A DNA stretch of 64,000 bases from Blastococcus capsensis (GTDB taxonomy: Bacteria; Actinomycetota; Actinomycetes; Mycobacteriales; Geodermatophilaceae). The stretch covers positions 43,030 through 107,029 of the forward strand of contig NZ_JASNNW010000016.1 in assembly GCF_030165005.1 (NCBI RefSeq). The letters run 5' to 3'. Both the position numbers and the translations under genes were made by a program. The notes beneath the pieces were generated by a model that saw only the letters and a list, made by a program, of their open reading frames with translations, ran no database searches and was not told where the DNA came from. Every line of letters starts with the position of its first letter. Position 1 is the stretch's first letter. This document shows positions 28,296-37,368 of this stretch, piece after piece.

Positions 28296-29879
28296 GTGTT
28301 CGAGACCCTCTCCGACCGCCTCGACAAGGTCTTCACCGGCCTGCGGGGCAAGGGTCGGCTCTCCGACGCCGACATCGATGCCACCGCGCGCGAGATCCGC
28401 ATCGCGCTGCTGGAGGCCGACGTCGCCCTGCCTGCGGTGCGGGCGTTCATCACCGCGGTCAAGGAGCGCGCCCGCGGCGCGGAGGTCTCCCAGGCGCTGA
28501 ACCCGGCGCAGCAGGTCATCAAGATCGTCAACGAGGAGCTCATCCAGATCCTCGGTGGCGAGACCCGCCGCATCCGGCTGGCCAAGCAGTCGCCGACGGT
28601 GATCATGCTCGCCGGCCTGCAGGGTGCCGGAAAGACCACGCTGGCCGGCAAGCTCGGCCGCTGGCTGCAGTCCCAGGGCCACGCGCCCCTGCTCGTGGCC
28701 GCCGACCTGCAGCGCCCGAACGCGGTGAACCAGTTGTCCATCGTGGCCGGGCAGGCCGGCGTCGACGTCTTCGCCCCCGAGCCGGGCAACGGCGTCGGTG
28801 ACCCGGTGCGGGTCGCCCGCGACTCGATCGACCACGCCCGCCGCACGATGCACGACGTCGTCGTCGTCGACACCGCCGGCCGGCTGGGCATCGACGCCGA
28901 GCTGATGCAGCAGGCCGCCGACATCCGCGACGCCGTGCAGCCCGACGAGACGCTCTTCGTCGTCGACGCGATGATCGGTCAGGACGCCGTGACCACGGCG
29001 CAGGCGTTCCAGGAGGGCGTCGGCTTCAGCGGCGTCGTCCTCACCAAGCTCGACGGCGACGCCCGCGGTGGTGCCGCGCTCTCGGTCCGGTACGTGACCG
29101 GGCAGCCGATCATGTTCGCCTCCACCGGCGAGAAGCTCACCGACTTCGACGTCTTCCACCCGGAACGGATGGCCTCGCGCATCCTCGGGATGGGCGACGT
29201 GCTCACCCTCATCGAGCAGGCCGAACAGGCCTTCGACGCCGACCAGGCCGAGAAGATGGCCGGCAAGCTCACCTCCCGCGAGGGATTCACCCTCGAGGAC
29301 TTCCTCGAGCAGATGATCGCCATCAGGAAGATGGGACCGATCGCGAACCTGCTCGGCATGCTCCCGGGCGCGGGCCAGATGAAGGAGCAGCTCAAGCAGA
29401 TCGACGACCGCGACCTCGACCGCACCGCGGCGATCATCCGATCGATGACCCCGCAGGAGCGGGTCGACACGAAGGTCATCAACGCGTCGCGGCGGGTGCG
29501 CATCGCCAACGGTTCCGGTGTGACGGTCACCGAGGTCAACGCGCTGCTGGAACGGTTCGCCCAGGCGCAGAAGATGATGGGCCAGATGGCCGGCAGCATG
29601 GGTCTGCCCGGCATGGGGCCGATGTCCAAGAAGCAGCGCGGCCGCCAGCAGCAGGCGCAGGCGGCTCGCGGCAAGGGCAAGAAGGGCAAGGGCGGCAAGG
29701 GCAAGGGCGGCCCGGCCCGGCGCCCCGTGGGTGCGCCCGGCCTGCCGCCCGGTGCCGGCTTCCCGGGTGGGGGGAACCCCTTCGGCGGCGGCGGGATGCC
29801 CGGTCTGCCCCCCGGCCAGGGGATGCCCGACCTCACGAAGCTGAACTTCGACCAGTTCAAGGACGAGCGCGGCCGGTGA
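28296..29879 (+). CDS. ffh: signal recognition particle protein Ffh
   Basis: Ffh with 4.5S RNA recognises signal sequences and targets ribosomes to FtsY. The 527-residue product has the N domain, GTPase motif GLQGAGKTT at residues 107-115, DLQRPNAVNQL, DTAGRLGIDAELM, TKLDGDARGG and a Met-rich M domain (QMIAIRKMGPIANLLGMLPG, later MMGQMAGSMGLPGM). The C-terminus is a long Gly/Lys/Pro-rich low-complexity tail, common in actinobacteria. The stop overlaps the amidohydrolase start by 4 bases. Confidence 0.97.
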   Translation: MFETLSDRLDKVFTGLRGKGRLSDADIDATAREIRIALLEADVALPAVRAFITAVKERARGAEVSQALNPAQQVIKIVNEELIQILGGETRRIRLAKQSPTVIMLAGLQGAGKTTLAGKLGRWLQSQGHAPLLVAADLQRPNAVNQLSIVAGQAGVDVFAPEPGNGVGDPVRVARDSIDHARRTMHDVVVVDTAGRLGIDAELMQQAADIRDAVQPDETLFVVDAMIGQDAVTTAQAFQEGVGFSGVVLTKLDGDARGGAALSVRYVTGQPIMFASTGEKLTDFDVFHPERMASRILGMGDVLTLIEQAEQAFDADQAEKMAGKLTSREGFTLEDFLEQMIAIRKMGPIANLLGMLPGAGQMKEQLKQIDDRDLDRTAAIIRSMTPQERVDTKVINASRRVRIANGSGVTVTEVNALLERFAQAQKMMGQMAGSMGLPGMGPMSKKQRGRQQQAQAARGKGKKGKGGKGKGGPARRPVGAPGLPPGAGFPGGGNPFGGGGMPGLPPGQGMPDLTKLNFDQFKDERGR

Positions 29880-30988
29880 GCACGTTGCCGTCATCGGTGG
29901 GGCGGGCGGGGGCAGCACTGCACCTGTCCGGGGTCGTCCTGCCCGCGGGCGAGCACCGCGACGTCTGGGTGCGCGAGGGCCGGTTCACCTTCGAGCCGGT
30001 GCCGGGGGCGGAGACGGTCAGCCGCGGCGGCTGGCTGCTGCCCGGGCTGGTCGACGCGCACTGCCACGTGGGCATCGCCCGCGGCGGTGGGCACGTCGAG
30101 GACCTCGCCCATGCGCGCACCCAGGCGCTGGCCGAGCGGGACGCCGGGGTGCTGGCGCTGCGCGACTGCGGGTCCCCGGTGGACACCCGTGCCCTGGACG
30201 ACGACCCTGAGCTGCCCACGATCATCCGGGCCGGCCGGCACATCGCCCGCACCCGCCGGTACATCCCCGGCCTTGCCGTCGAGATCGAGCCCGAGGACCT
30301 GGTGGAGCAGACCCGGCTCCAGGCCCGTCGCGGCGACGGCTGGGTGAAGCTGGTGGGTGACTGGATCGACCGGTCGGTCGGCGACCTGGCGCCCGAGTGG
30401 CCGGCCGACGCCCTGGTGGCGGCGATCGCGGCCGCTCACGAGGAGGGGGCGCGGGTCACCGCGCACACCTTCGGCACCGACGCGCTGCCCGGGCTGATCG
30501 CGGCCGGGATCGACTGCATCGAGCACGGCACCGGGCTCACCGAGGAGCTGATCGGCGAGATGGCCCGCCGCGGCACCGCCGTCGTCCCGACGCTGGTCAA
30601 CGTGGAGAACTTCCCGGGCTTCGCGGATGCGGGGGAGAAGAAGTTCCCCACCTACGCCAGCACGATGCGGCGGCTGTACGCGAACTCCGGTGCCGTGGTG
30701 CGGGCTGCCTACGAGGCGGGCGTGCCGGTGTTCGCCGGCACCGACGCCGGCGGCGGCATCGACCACGGGGTGATCGCCGACGAGATCAGGGCGCTGTGCG
30801 AGGCCGGGATCCCCGCCGAGGCGGCGCTGGCCGCAGGCTCCTGGCAGGCGCGGGAGTGGCTCGGGTTGCGGGGGATCGAGGAGGGCGCGCAGGCGGACGT
30901 CGTCGTCTACGACTCGGATCCGCGGGCGGACCTCGACTCGTTGCAGCGACCGCAACGAACGGTTCTGCGCGGCCGCGTGGTGGGCTAG
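29876..30988 (+). CDS. amidohydrolase family protein
   Basis: A 370-residue metal-dependent hydrolase. Metal ligands are visible in order: DAHCHVG, a lysine in GWVKLVGDWI that may be carboxylated, TAHTFG, CIEHGTG and the catalytic Asp in FAGTDAGGG. C-terminal EGAQADVVVYDSDP is the usual return to the small beta-sandwich domain. It resembles imidazolonepropionase-like and prolidase-like amidohydrolases, but I cannot name the substrate. Directly linked to ffh by a GTGA overlap, an arrangement seen in related actinobacteria. Confidence 0.88.
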   Translation: MSTLPSSVGRAGAALHLSGVVLPAGEHRDVWVREGRFTFEPVPGAETVSRGGWLLPGLVDAHCHVGIARGGGHVEDLAHARTQALAERDAGVLALRDCGSPVDTRALDDDPELPTIIRAGRHIARTRRYIPGLAVEIEPEDLVEQTRLQARRGDGWVKLVGDWIDRSVGDLAPEWPADALVAAIAAAHEEGARVTAHTFGTDALPGLIAAGIDCIEHGTGLTEELIGEMARRGTAVVPTLVNVENFPGFADAGEKKFPTYASTMRRLYANSGAVVRAAYEAGVPVFAGTDAGGGIDHGVIADEIRALCEAGIPAEAALAAGSWQAREWLGLRGIEEGAQADVVVYDSDPRADLDSLQRPQRTVLRGRVVG

Positions 30989-31127
30989 GCCGGAGAGTCC
31001 ACCTCCTCGGCCCCTGTCCTCCGCCACGGCCCGGGACGGCGGGTGGAGCCACGGTGTCATTACCGGTGGTGTGCGGACGGCGGGCGCGCTCAGCCGGTGG
31101 TCGGTTCGGCAGCAAGGTGAGATCTGC

Positions 31128-32968
31128 TGTGCGTAAGTCTTGTCGGTGGTCCCAGGCATGCTCCGGCTGTGACTCCTTCCCGCCCTCGGTTGCCGACTCG
31201 GGTGGTTGCGCCGCCGTCGGGTGTGAGTGTGGGCAGTCGGCTGAGGCTGACCGGCTGGGAGCAGCAGTTGCTGGCTGCGGTCGGCGCGCATCTGTCGCGG
31301 GCGCGGGCTACGGACCTGGCCTCGGCGCAGCGGCGGGATCGGGCCAACGACCGGCAGAAGGAGCTGTCGGCGCGGTTCGGCATCCACTCCCGGTACGCGG
31401 GCAGCATCTGTGTGGACAACGACGCCGCCGTTCGCGCCGCGAAAGAGCAGCTGTGGGCCCACCAACGGCAGCTGCAGGCGGCGGTCGGGCGCCTGGAGCG
31501 GCGCACGGAGCTGCCGAGCAAGGCAGCGGCCTGCGGCTGCTCGAAGCGCCGCTGTGAGCGGTGCGGGAGCGGGTACGCGACGGAGAACGAGAGGGTGATG
31601 AAGCGCCGCCGGCTGGACGTGCTGCGCGGCGAGCTCGCCGGTGTGCAGCGTCGTCGTGCGGAGGGCCGCTACGGCGTCTGCCTGGGTGGGGTTCAGCTGG
31701 CGACTACGCGGCACCACTTCCACGACGCCGGTTTGAACGAGCAGCAGTGGCGCCGGGCCTGGGAGGAGCGGCGGGCGTGGTTCGGATGCGTCGGCAACGC
31801 CGGCGTTCTGGGCGGCAATCCGTGCCTGAGTCTGCGGCAGGACGATCAGGACCGGCCCGGGGAGTGGTTCCTGACCGTGTCGGTGCCCGAGCCGGTGCAG
31901 GCGAGGTTCGGCTGCGGCAGCCGGGTCCGGCTCACGCACCCTGTGCCACTGCACCACCGTCGCGAGGAGCTGGAGGAACGGTTGCACGCCCGCCGCGCCG
32001 TCCGGCTCGGCGTCGACTTCACCACCGCCCGGCGCGGCCGCGAGAAGGTCATGCTGCGCATCGCGTGGGTCCGGCAAGCGCAGCCGGCGCTGACGCTGCA
32101 GCAGGCCCGGCTCGGCGGTCTGGTCGGTGTCGACCTCAACGCCGACCATCTCGCTGCCGCCCGCCTCGACCAGGACGGCAACCCGATCGGACGGCCGATC
32201 CGCATCCCGCTGCAGCTCGACGGCCTACCGACGACCACGCGGGACGCGCGGTTGCGAGAGGCGATCACCGCCCTTCTCGACTTCGCCGCAACGACCGGGG
32301 CGCGGGCGGTCGCGGTCGAGGAGCTCGGGTTCACCGACGACACCACTCGGGAGAAGCACGGCCGAAATCGGCGCTTCCGTCGGCTGCTGTCGGGCTTTCC
32401 CACGCTGGCGTTCCGTACCCGGCTGGCCGCGATGGCCGCAACCGCCGAGCTCGCCGTCGTCACCGTCGACCCGCGCTACACCAGCAAGGTCGGCGGGCGG
32501 GACTGGCAACGTGTACTCACCGGCGGCCCCACAGCCACACCCGCCCTCCAGACGAGCGTGACCCGGCACGAAGGTGCCGCGGTCGCGATCGGCCGGCGCG
32601 CCCTCGCGCACGGCCTCACGGCCGGACCTCGCGGTCCGGAGCGCCGATCCGCACCCCACCAGCGCCGCCGCCCGGGCACCCGTCCGGCCGGCCGCGGGGA
32701 TGGAAGCACCAGCAGCCACGCTGCTCCGGTGCGGGCACCCGGCACACCCACGAGGCCGATCCCGCGCGACCGCGCCGGCGCACGAGCTGCCCGTCGCACC
32801 CCGGCAGCCGTCTCGGCGCCCGCCCCACCGGTTCCCGGTGGGCGCGGACCCGGTGAGACGGTCAGCCGGGCGGGCAGAACGCCGCGCATAGGTTCCGCGG
32901 CGCCACCAGCCTCACCGGGCTGACGGCACAACGCCAGCAGGGCGTGACGGCTGCGCGACTTACGCACA
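31128..32968. mobile_element. putative TnpB-related element bracketed by 12-bp inverted repeats
   Basis: TGTGCGTAAGTC at 31128-31139 and its exact complement GACTTACGCACA at 32957-32968 enclose one large gene for a TnpB-related RuvC protein. The repeats are the same distance from the gene on both sides (about 30-45 bases). No TnpA transposase is inside and I see no target-site duplication next to the repeats. It may be a non-autonomous IS, or the repeats may be left from an element moved by another transposase. Confidence 0.6.
31169..32923 (+). CDS. TnpB-related RuvC-fold nuclease
   Basis: The 584-residue protein resembles the long TnpB-related accessory proteins of the IS200/IS605 group. 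A Cys cluster C122-x-C124-x4-C129-x2-C132 lies in the N-terminal third. RuvC-I is GLVGVDLNADHL with Asp322, RuvC-II is AVAVEELGF with Glu384/385. The third site is near TRHEGAAVAIGRRAL at 465-478, where an Asp would be expected in ordinary TnpB but His467-Glu468 are found. The usual TnpB zinc knuckle before RuvC-III is replaced by YTSKVGGRDW. After about residue 485 the sequence is Pro/Arg-rich and may overlap a guide-RNA-like right end. Start GTG 31169 is uncertain. Confidence 0.78.
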   Translation: MTPSRPRLPTRVVAPPSGVSVGSRLRLTGWEQQLLAAVGAHLSRARATDLASAQRRDRANDRQKELSARFGIHSRYAGSICVDNDAAVRAAKEQLWAHQRQLQAAVGRLERRTELPSKAAACGCSKRRCERCGSGYATENERVMKRRRLDVLRGELAGVQRRRAEGRYGVCLGGVQLATTRHHFHDAGLNEQQWRRAWEERRAWFGCVGNAGVLGGNPCLSLRQDDQDRPGEWFLTVSVPEPVQARFGCGSRVRLTHPVPLHHRREELEERLHARRAVRLGVDFTTARRGREKVMLRIAWVRQAQPALTLQQARLGGLVGVDLNADHLAAARLDQDGNPIGRPIRIPLQLDGLPTTTRDARLREAITALLDFAATTGARAVAVEELGFTDDTTREKHGRNRRFRRLLSGFPTLAFRTRLAAMAATAELAVVTVDPRYTSKVGGRDWQRVLTGGPTATPALQTSVTRHEGAAVAIGRRALAHGLTAGPRGPERRSAPHQRRRPGTRPAGRGDGSTSSHAAPVRAPGTPTRPIPRDRAGARAARRTPAAVSAPAPPVPGGRGPGETVSRAGRTPRIGSAAPPASPG

Positions 32969-32991
32969 TCCATCACACCCTGCTGCCGAAC

Positions 32992-33840
32992 CTAGCCGGT
33001 GGTGAGCGTGGCGAAGACGATGACGTTGTCCTGGTAGTCCCCGGTGCCTTCGTCGAAGGCACCTCCGCAGGTGACCAGCCGCAGACCGGCGTGCTCGATG
33101 TCGCCGTAGACCTCCTCGGTGGGGAAGTCCTCCTTGGCGTGCCTCTCGACGCGGTCGATGCGGAAGGTCGCCACGGTCCCGTCGGCGCGGTCGATGACCA
33201 CGGTGTCCCCGGCGCGGAGCTCCCGCAGCCCGTAGAAGGCCCCGCGTTCGCCCTCCCAGTCGACGTGCCCGGCGAGGACGGACGGTCCCAGCTGGCCCGG
33301 GGTGGGGCCGCCCTCGTACCAGCCCACCGGGTAGGCGCCGGCGGGGACCTCCAGGGCGCCGTCCCGTTCCAGCCCGAGCCGGATGACCGTGGAGGTGACG
33401 TCCAGGGCGGGGATCCGCACCCGTACCGGCTCGCTGGCGGACAGCTGCCAGGACGTGGCGGCGGGGGTGGCCACCTCGGCGGGGAGTGTGGAAGCGCCCG
33501 GCGTCGCGGCGACGGCCACGGGCGTGTCCAGCCGGGCGGGACTGCCGGTGTCCTGGGGGAGGAGGACGACGGCACCGACGCTCGCGGCGGCGAGCGCCAT
33601 CGACGTCCCCGCCCAGACGCGAGAGGCGCGGGGACGGACCGGACGGGACGGGCGACCTCGCGCCAGCTCGTACCGGGTGACCCGGGGTGGCCGGGCGAGC
33701 AGGGCCTGGAGTCCGGCATCGGCATCGGCATCCGGCGTCCGGACCGGGGGTGGAGGCGGGGGATAGGAGCCCCCGATGCGCACCGCACCGCCTGCCCCGG
33801 TCATCGGACCGGGGCAGGCGGTGGGTGCGCGGTCGGGCAT
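32992..33840 (-). CDS. class F-like sortase
   Basis: Sortases cut a sorting signal on exported proteins and attach them to the envelope. The 282-residue product has a Pro-rich cytoplasmic N-terminus, one membrane segment (about residues 76-95), then a sortase domain with catalytic His192 in VLAGHVDWEG and Cys258 in LVTCGGAFD. The third catalytic residue, an Arg usually found a few residues later before DNV, appears as Gln270 in GDYQDNVIVFA. The ATG at 33840 has AGGA just before it and lies 11 bases after the CHRD gene stop. The first codons run through a perfect hairpin, so an internal start is possible. Confidence 0.85.
   Translation of the reverse strand: MPDRAPTACPGPMTGAGGAVRIGGSYPPPPPPVRTPDADADAGLQALLARPPRVTRYELARGRPSRPVRPRASRVWAGTSMALAAASVGAVVLLPQDTGSPARLDTPVAVAATPGASTLPAEVATPAATSWQLSASEPVRVRIPALDVTSTVIRLGLERDGALEVPAGAYPVGWYEGGPTPGQLGPSVLAGHVDWEGERGAFYGLRELRAGDTVVIDRADGTVATFRIDRVERHAKEDFPTEEVYGDIEHAGLRLVTCGGAFDEGTGDYQDNVIVFATLTTG
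33788..33821 (-). terminator. perfect 15-bp hairpin at the sortase 5' end
   Basis: CCGCCTGCCCCGGTC and GACCGGGGCAGGCGG pair completely around a 4-base loop ATCG. It lies 30 bases beyond the stop of the CHRD gene and inside the first 20 codons of the sortase reading frame. It could end most CHRD transcripts and so lower sortase expression, or act at the translation level. No T-run follows. Confidence 0.65.
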
Positions 33841-33851
33841 GGTCCTGGGGA

Positions 33852-34655
33852 TCAGGCCGTGGTGCGGGAGCTGCGCCGAGCGGCGAACGCCGCGCCGGCG
33901 GCGGCGGTGAGGCCCACGCCCCCGAGGACGTAGGGAAGGGTGCTGCTCTCGTCGGTGGAGGAGCTGCCGTCACCGGCTGCGACCCCGCCGACCGGCGTGG
34001 CGTTCAGCACGCCGCACAGGGCCGGGTCGGTCGCCTCGCCCGGCAGCGACGGGTCCAGGTCGGACACGCCGCGGTTCCCGGCGCTGTAGGTGCCGTCGCC
34101 GTCGTAGTCCACACCGTGGATGACGACGACGGCCTTGCCGCCGAGGATCGCCTGGGCGACCTCTTCGCTGACCTGGACGTCGCCGCGGGAGTACTCGAAG
34201 TTGTCACCGACGGCGAACCGGTCCACGGCCAGGCCGGAGGCGGGGGAGGTGTCCCCGCTGGTGGTCAGCGACACGACGATCTCGCCGTAGGCCGGAGCAC
34301 CCTCGGTGGTGGTGAAGTGCTGGTGGGGGTCGGTCTCACCCGACAGCGCCGCGGCGTTGTTGTCCGACGCCGTGGGGCACTCGTTGCGGGCCGTCTCACC
34401 GAAGTGGATGTGCGCCGCATGCGGCGCCCCCGCGAGCAGCCCCTGGGCCGCCAGGGTGAACGACAGGGTCGTCCCGGAGATCTGCACCGACCCCGTGCCG
34501 CTCGCGTTCACGGGGTTGACGGGAACGGGCGCCAGGGTGGCGCGGGCGGAACCCTCGGCTGCAGCGGCGGGACCCGCCGCCATCAGCAGGGCGAGGCCGG
34601 CCACCGGCAGGGTCATGGCTGCGCGCGTGATGCGGTTCAAGGTGCACCTCTTCAT
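33852..34655 (-). CDS. secreted CHRD-domain-like protein with C-terminal anchor
   Basis: The 267-residue protein has a signal peptide (Lys/Arg start, hydrophobic residues about 14-28, cleavage near AAA-AEG), a CHRD-like domain with SVQISGTTLSFTLAAQGLL and HAAHIHFG, and a C-terminal end typical of wall-anchored proteins: Ser/Asp-rich linker, TLPYVLGG, a hydrophobic helix and the basic tail RRSSR. The adjoining sortase makes it the obvious substrate, but TLPYV is not a classic LPxTG. ATG 34655 follows GGGGAA at suitable spacing; a TTG one codon earlier is less likely. Confidence 0.8.
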   Translation of the reverse strand: MKRCTLNRITRAAMTLPVAGLALLMAAGPAAAAEGSARATLAPVPVNPVNASGTGSVQISGTTLSFTLAAQGLLAGAPHAAHIHFGETARNECPTASDNNAAALSGETDPHQHFTTTEGAPAYGEIVVSLTTSGDTSPASGLAVDRFAVGDNFEYSRGDVQVSEEVAQAILGGKAVVVIHGVDYDGDGTYSAGNRGVSDLDPSLPGEATDPALCGVLNATPVGGVAAGDGSSSTDESSTLPYVLGGVGLTAAAGAAFAARRSSRTTA

Positions 34656-35066
34656 CAATTCCCCGCGGAGCCGCCGAACTGGGCGCCGTCGAGGCCGGGC
34701 TTGTCCATCCCTGGTATCGGCAGCCTCGTCCCGGATGGAGGGGTGGGAGGCAACAAAATCGCGCGATAGGTGACGGCAGTGACGGGTGAGGCCGATGTGC
34801 GGGTGTGGTGATCGCGCCGGCGGTCCTGATGACCGTCCACCGCGAGTCGGGGCTGCCTCTGTCGAATTTCCGTCTCGGCGCAGGGGAGTACGTCATCGGC
34901 TGACAGTTGGCGGCCCACGCCGGCTGGCCGGCGGCCACCCGCGCGCGTCAGTAGATGCAGCAGGTGTCGGCGCCGGTGCGGGGTTCCTCCCCGGCTGGGT
35001 CTCCTCGAGGGCGTGCCCCGCTGCCCGCGGGGTGCCGCTCGTGAGCTGCGCTGGTTGACTCCTCGC
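34656..35066. other. 411-base intergenic region upstream of the CHRD gene
   Basis: No gene is supported here. The reading frames present have poor codon use and overlap one another. The part next to the CHRD gene, about 34700-34790, includes the AT-richer patch GGCAACAAAATCGCGCGAT and is the likely minus-strand promoter region. TTGACTCC at 35055 may serve the small plus-strand gene. I see no strong palindrome. Confidence 0.4.
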
Positions 35067-35237
35067 ATGGTCTCGCCACTCCCGGAGCCCGATCCGCTGA
35101 TCGATCCGAACGAGCCCGCGCCCGACGACCCGGGTGAGCTGCTGCCCGACACCCCCGAGACGCTGCCGCCGGCGCCGATCGAACCGTCGCCCGACGACCC
35201 CGGTGGGGACCCGGGCGGGGTGCCCGAACCCGCCTGA
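35067..35237 (+). CDS. small Pro/Asp/Glu-rich protein
   Basis: A 56-residue reading frame made almost wholly of Pro, Asp, Glu and Gly (for example [20 protein letters not shown]). Third codon positions are strongly GC-rich, and the opposite strand gives only a Ser/Gly-rich shadow, so translation on the plus strand is the better reading. It is intrinsically disordered, with no signal peptide or motif. Function is unknown and it could be spurious. Confidence 0.45.
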   Translation: MVSPLPEPDPLIDPNEPAPDDPGELLPDTPETLPPAPIEPSPDDPGGDPGGVPEPA

Positions 35238-35304
35238 CCGGTCGCCGGCGGCAGGAGCGGCGCCGCCCCCCGAATCCCGTGGACGTCGGCCTGTGGTCGC
35301 CTGG

Positions 35305-35310
35305 GAGACT
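35305..35310 (+). promoter_or_regulatory. -10-like GAGACT, leaderless-type start of proS
   Basis: GAGACT ends 6 bases before the proS GTG at 35317, with only CTTTCC between and no ribosome binding site. The same hexamer and spacing precede ftsY. A leaderless mRNA is the simplest reading. Confidence 0.42.
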
Positions 35311-35316
35311 CTTTCC

Positions 35317-37065
35317 GTGCTGTTGCGGATGTCATCCCTGTTCCTGCGGACCCTTCGGGACGACCCGGCCGACGCCGAGGTCCCGAGCCACCGCCTGCTC
35401 GTGCGCGCCGGCTACATCCGGCGGGCGGCTCCCGGCGGGTTCAGCTGGCTGCCGCTGGGCTTCCGCGTCTTCCGCAACGTCGAGCGCATCGTCCGCGAGG
35501 AGATGGACCGGATGGGCGCGCAGGAGGTGCACTTCCCCTCGCTGCTGCCCAAGGAGCCCTACGAAGCGAGCGGCCGCTGGACCGAGTACGGCGACAACCT
35601 GTTCCGGCTCAAGGACCGCCGCGGCGTCGACCACCTGCTCGGGCCCACGCACGAGGAGATGTTCACGCTCCTGGTGAAGGACCTGTACTCGTCGTACAAG
35701 GACCTGCCGCTGTCGCTGTACCAGATCCAGACCAAGTTCCGGGACGAGGCGCGGCCCCGGGCCGGGCTGCTGCGCGGCCGCGAGTTCACGATGAAGGACA
35801 GCTACTCCTTCGACGTCGACGACGCCGGCCTCGACAGGTCCTACGCCGCGCACCGCGACGCCTACATCCGGATCTTCGACCGGCTCGGCCTGGAGTACGC
35901 CATCGTCTCGGCGATGTCCGGCGCCATGGGTGGCTCCAGGAGCGAGGAGTTCCTGCACCCGACGGCGATCGGCGAGGACACCTTCGTCCGCTCGCCCGGC
36001 GGCTACGCGGCCAACGTCGAGGCGGTCCGCACCGTCGTCCCCGACGAGATCCCGCTCGAGGGCCTGCCTGAGGCGCACGTCGAGGACACTCCCGACACCC
36101 CGACCATCGACACGCTGGTCGCCGTCGCGCAGGAGATGTTCCCCGACGCCGGCTACACCGCCGCCTCGACGTTGAAGAACGTCGTCGTCGGGCTCGTGCA
36201 CCCCGACGGCACCCGCGAGCCGCTGGTCATCGGCATCCCCGGCAACCGGGAGGTCGACGCCAAGCGCCTCGAGGCCCAGCTCGCCCCGGCCGAGGTCGAG
36301 CCGTTCACCGACTTCGCCGGCAACCCCGCGCTGGTGAAGGGCTACATCGGCCCGCAGGTGCTGGGCGCGGGCAGCGAGTCGAAGATCCGCTACCTCGTCG
36401 ACCCCCGCGTGGTCGCCGGCACCCGGTGGATCACCGGCGCCAACGAGGCGGGCAAGCACGTCTTCGACCTCGTCGCCGGCCGCGACTTCACCTGGGACGG
36501 CGTCATCGAGGCCGCCGAGGTGCTGCCCGGCGACCCCGCGCCCGACGGCTCCGGCCCGCTGGAGCTCGCCCGCGGCGTCGAGATGGGCCACATCTTCCAA
36601 CTGGGCCGCAAGTACGCCGAGGCGCTCGACCTCGAGGTGCTCGACGAGAACGGCAAGCTCGTCACCGTCACCATGGGCTCCTACGGCATCGGCGTCTCCC
36701 GCGCGGTGGCCGCCATCGCCGAGTCCACCCACGACGAGCTCGGCCTGGCCTGGCCTCGCGAGGTCGCCCCGGCCGACGTGCACGTCGTCGCCACCGGCAA
36801 GGACACCGCGATCTTCGAGGCCGCCGAGGCGCTGGCCGGCGAGCTGGTCGCCGCCGGGCTCACCGTGCTCTACGACGACCGCCCCAAGGTCTCCCCGGGC
36901 GTGAAGTTCAAGGACGCCGAACTGCTCGGCATGCCGACGATCGTCACCGTCGGCCGCGGCCTGGCCGAGGGCGTCCTGGAGCTGCGCGACCGGAAGACCG
37001 GCGAGCGCGAGGCGATCCCGGTCGACGACGCCGCCACGCGGGTCGTCGCTGCCGTCCGCCGTTGA
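35317..37065 (+). CDS. proS: prolyl-tRNA synthetase, bacterial type
   Basis: ProS charges tRNA-Pro. The 582-residue protein starts [20 protein letters not shown], as bacterial-type enzymes do. Class II motifs are [53 protein letters not shown] and the late [14 protein letters not shown]; an editing (INS) domain with the TLKNVVVG and [11 protein letters not shown] segments is inserted at about residues 235-405. The C-terminal anticodon-binding domain ends with [21 protein letters not shown] 35317 is chosen from the conserved beginning. Confidence 0.97.
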   Translation: MLLRMSSLFLRTLRDDPADAEVPSHRLLVRAGYIRRAAPGGFSWLPLGFRVFRNVERIVREEMDRMGAQEVHFPSLLPKEPYEASGRWTEYGDNLFRLKDRRGVDHLLGPTHEEMFTLLVKDLYSSYKDLPLSLYQIQTKFRDEARPRAGLLRGREFTMKDSYSFDVDDAGLDRSYAAHRDAYIRIFDRLGLEYAIVSAMSGAMGGSRSEEFLHPTAIGEDTFVRSPGGYAANVEAVRTVVPDEIPLEGLPEAHVEDTPDTPTIDTLVAVAQEMFPDAGYTAASTLKNVVVGLVHPDGTREPLVIGIPGNREVDAKRLEAQLAPAEVEPFTDFAGNPALVKGYIGPQVLGAGSESKIRYLVDPRVVAGTRWITGANEAGKHVFDLVAGRDFTWDGVIEAAEVLPGDPAPDGSGPLELARGVEMGHIFQLGRKYAEALDLEVLDENGKLVTVTMGSYGIGVSRAVAAIAESTHDELGLAWPREVAPADVHVVATGKDTAIFEAAEALAGELVAAGLTVLYDDRPKVSPGVKFKDAELLGMPTIVTVGRGLAEGVLELRDRKTGEREAIPVDDAATRVVAAVRR

Positions 37066-37368
37066 CCGCCCCGCCCCCACGAAGCCGCCATGGAGGGCGG
37101 AGGCGGGCGGATCCCTCATCGCCGAGGTGACACCTCATCGCGTTCTCGCCATGACGAGTGCCACCGACAGGCCGTAGCTGGAAACCTCCTCGCAGTCCTC
37201 CGCCTGCGCGGCCGCGCGATGTCTGCTCGCTTTGCGCCGTCGCACGGTCGGCAGTGGTTGTCGGCAGAGATCCGATCACCGGATGCCACGCGACAGCAGG
37301 GGTCTCCGGGTGCACCATGGAGGCTCTACTCTCCGTCTTCTCTCGCCCGGACGACCCCGAGGAGCCGC
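37066..37368. other. 303-base intergenic region between proS and the TPR gene
   Basis: No gene is supported. The first part, up to about 37110, is G/C-rich with weak self-complementarity (GCCGCC and GGCGG runs) and probably ends proS. TACTCT at 37327-37332 lies about 37 bases before the TPR start and could be a -10 element; no good -35 is seen. No tRNA-like fold was found. Confidence 0.35.

Noticed and set aside
33687..34769. 360-codon plus-strand frame over the CHRD gene
   Set aside because: Antisense to a protein with signal peptide, domain and anchor; its own translation is Gly/Arg/Val-rich without motifs.
34655..35335. 226-codon Ser/Gly-rich minus-strand frame upstream of the CHRD gene
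   Set aside because: It is the complement of the Pro/Asp-rich small gene and the codon bias favours the plus strand.
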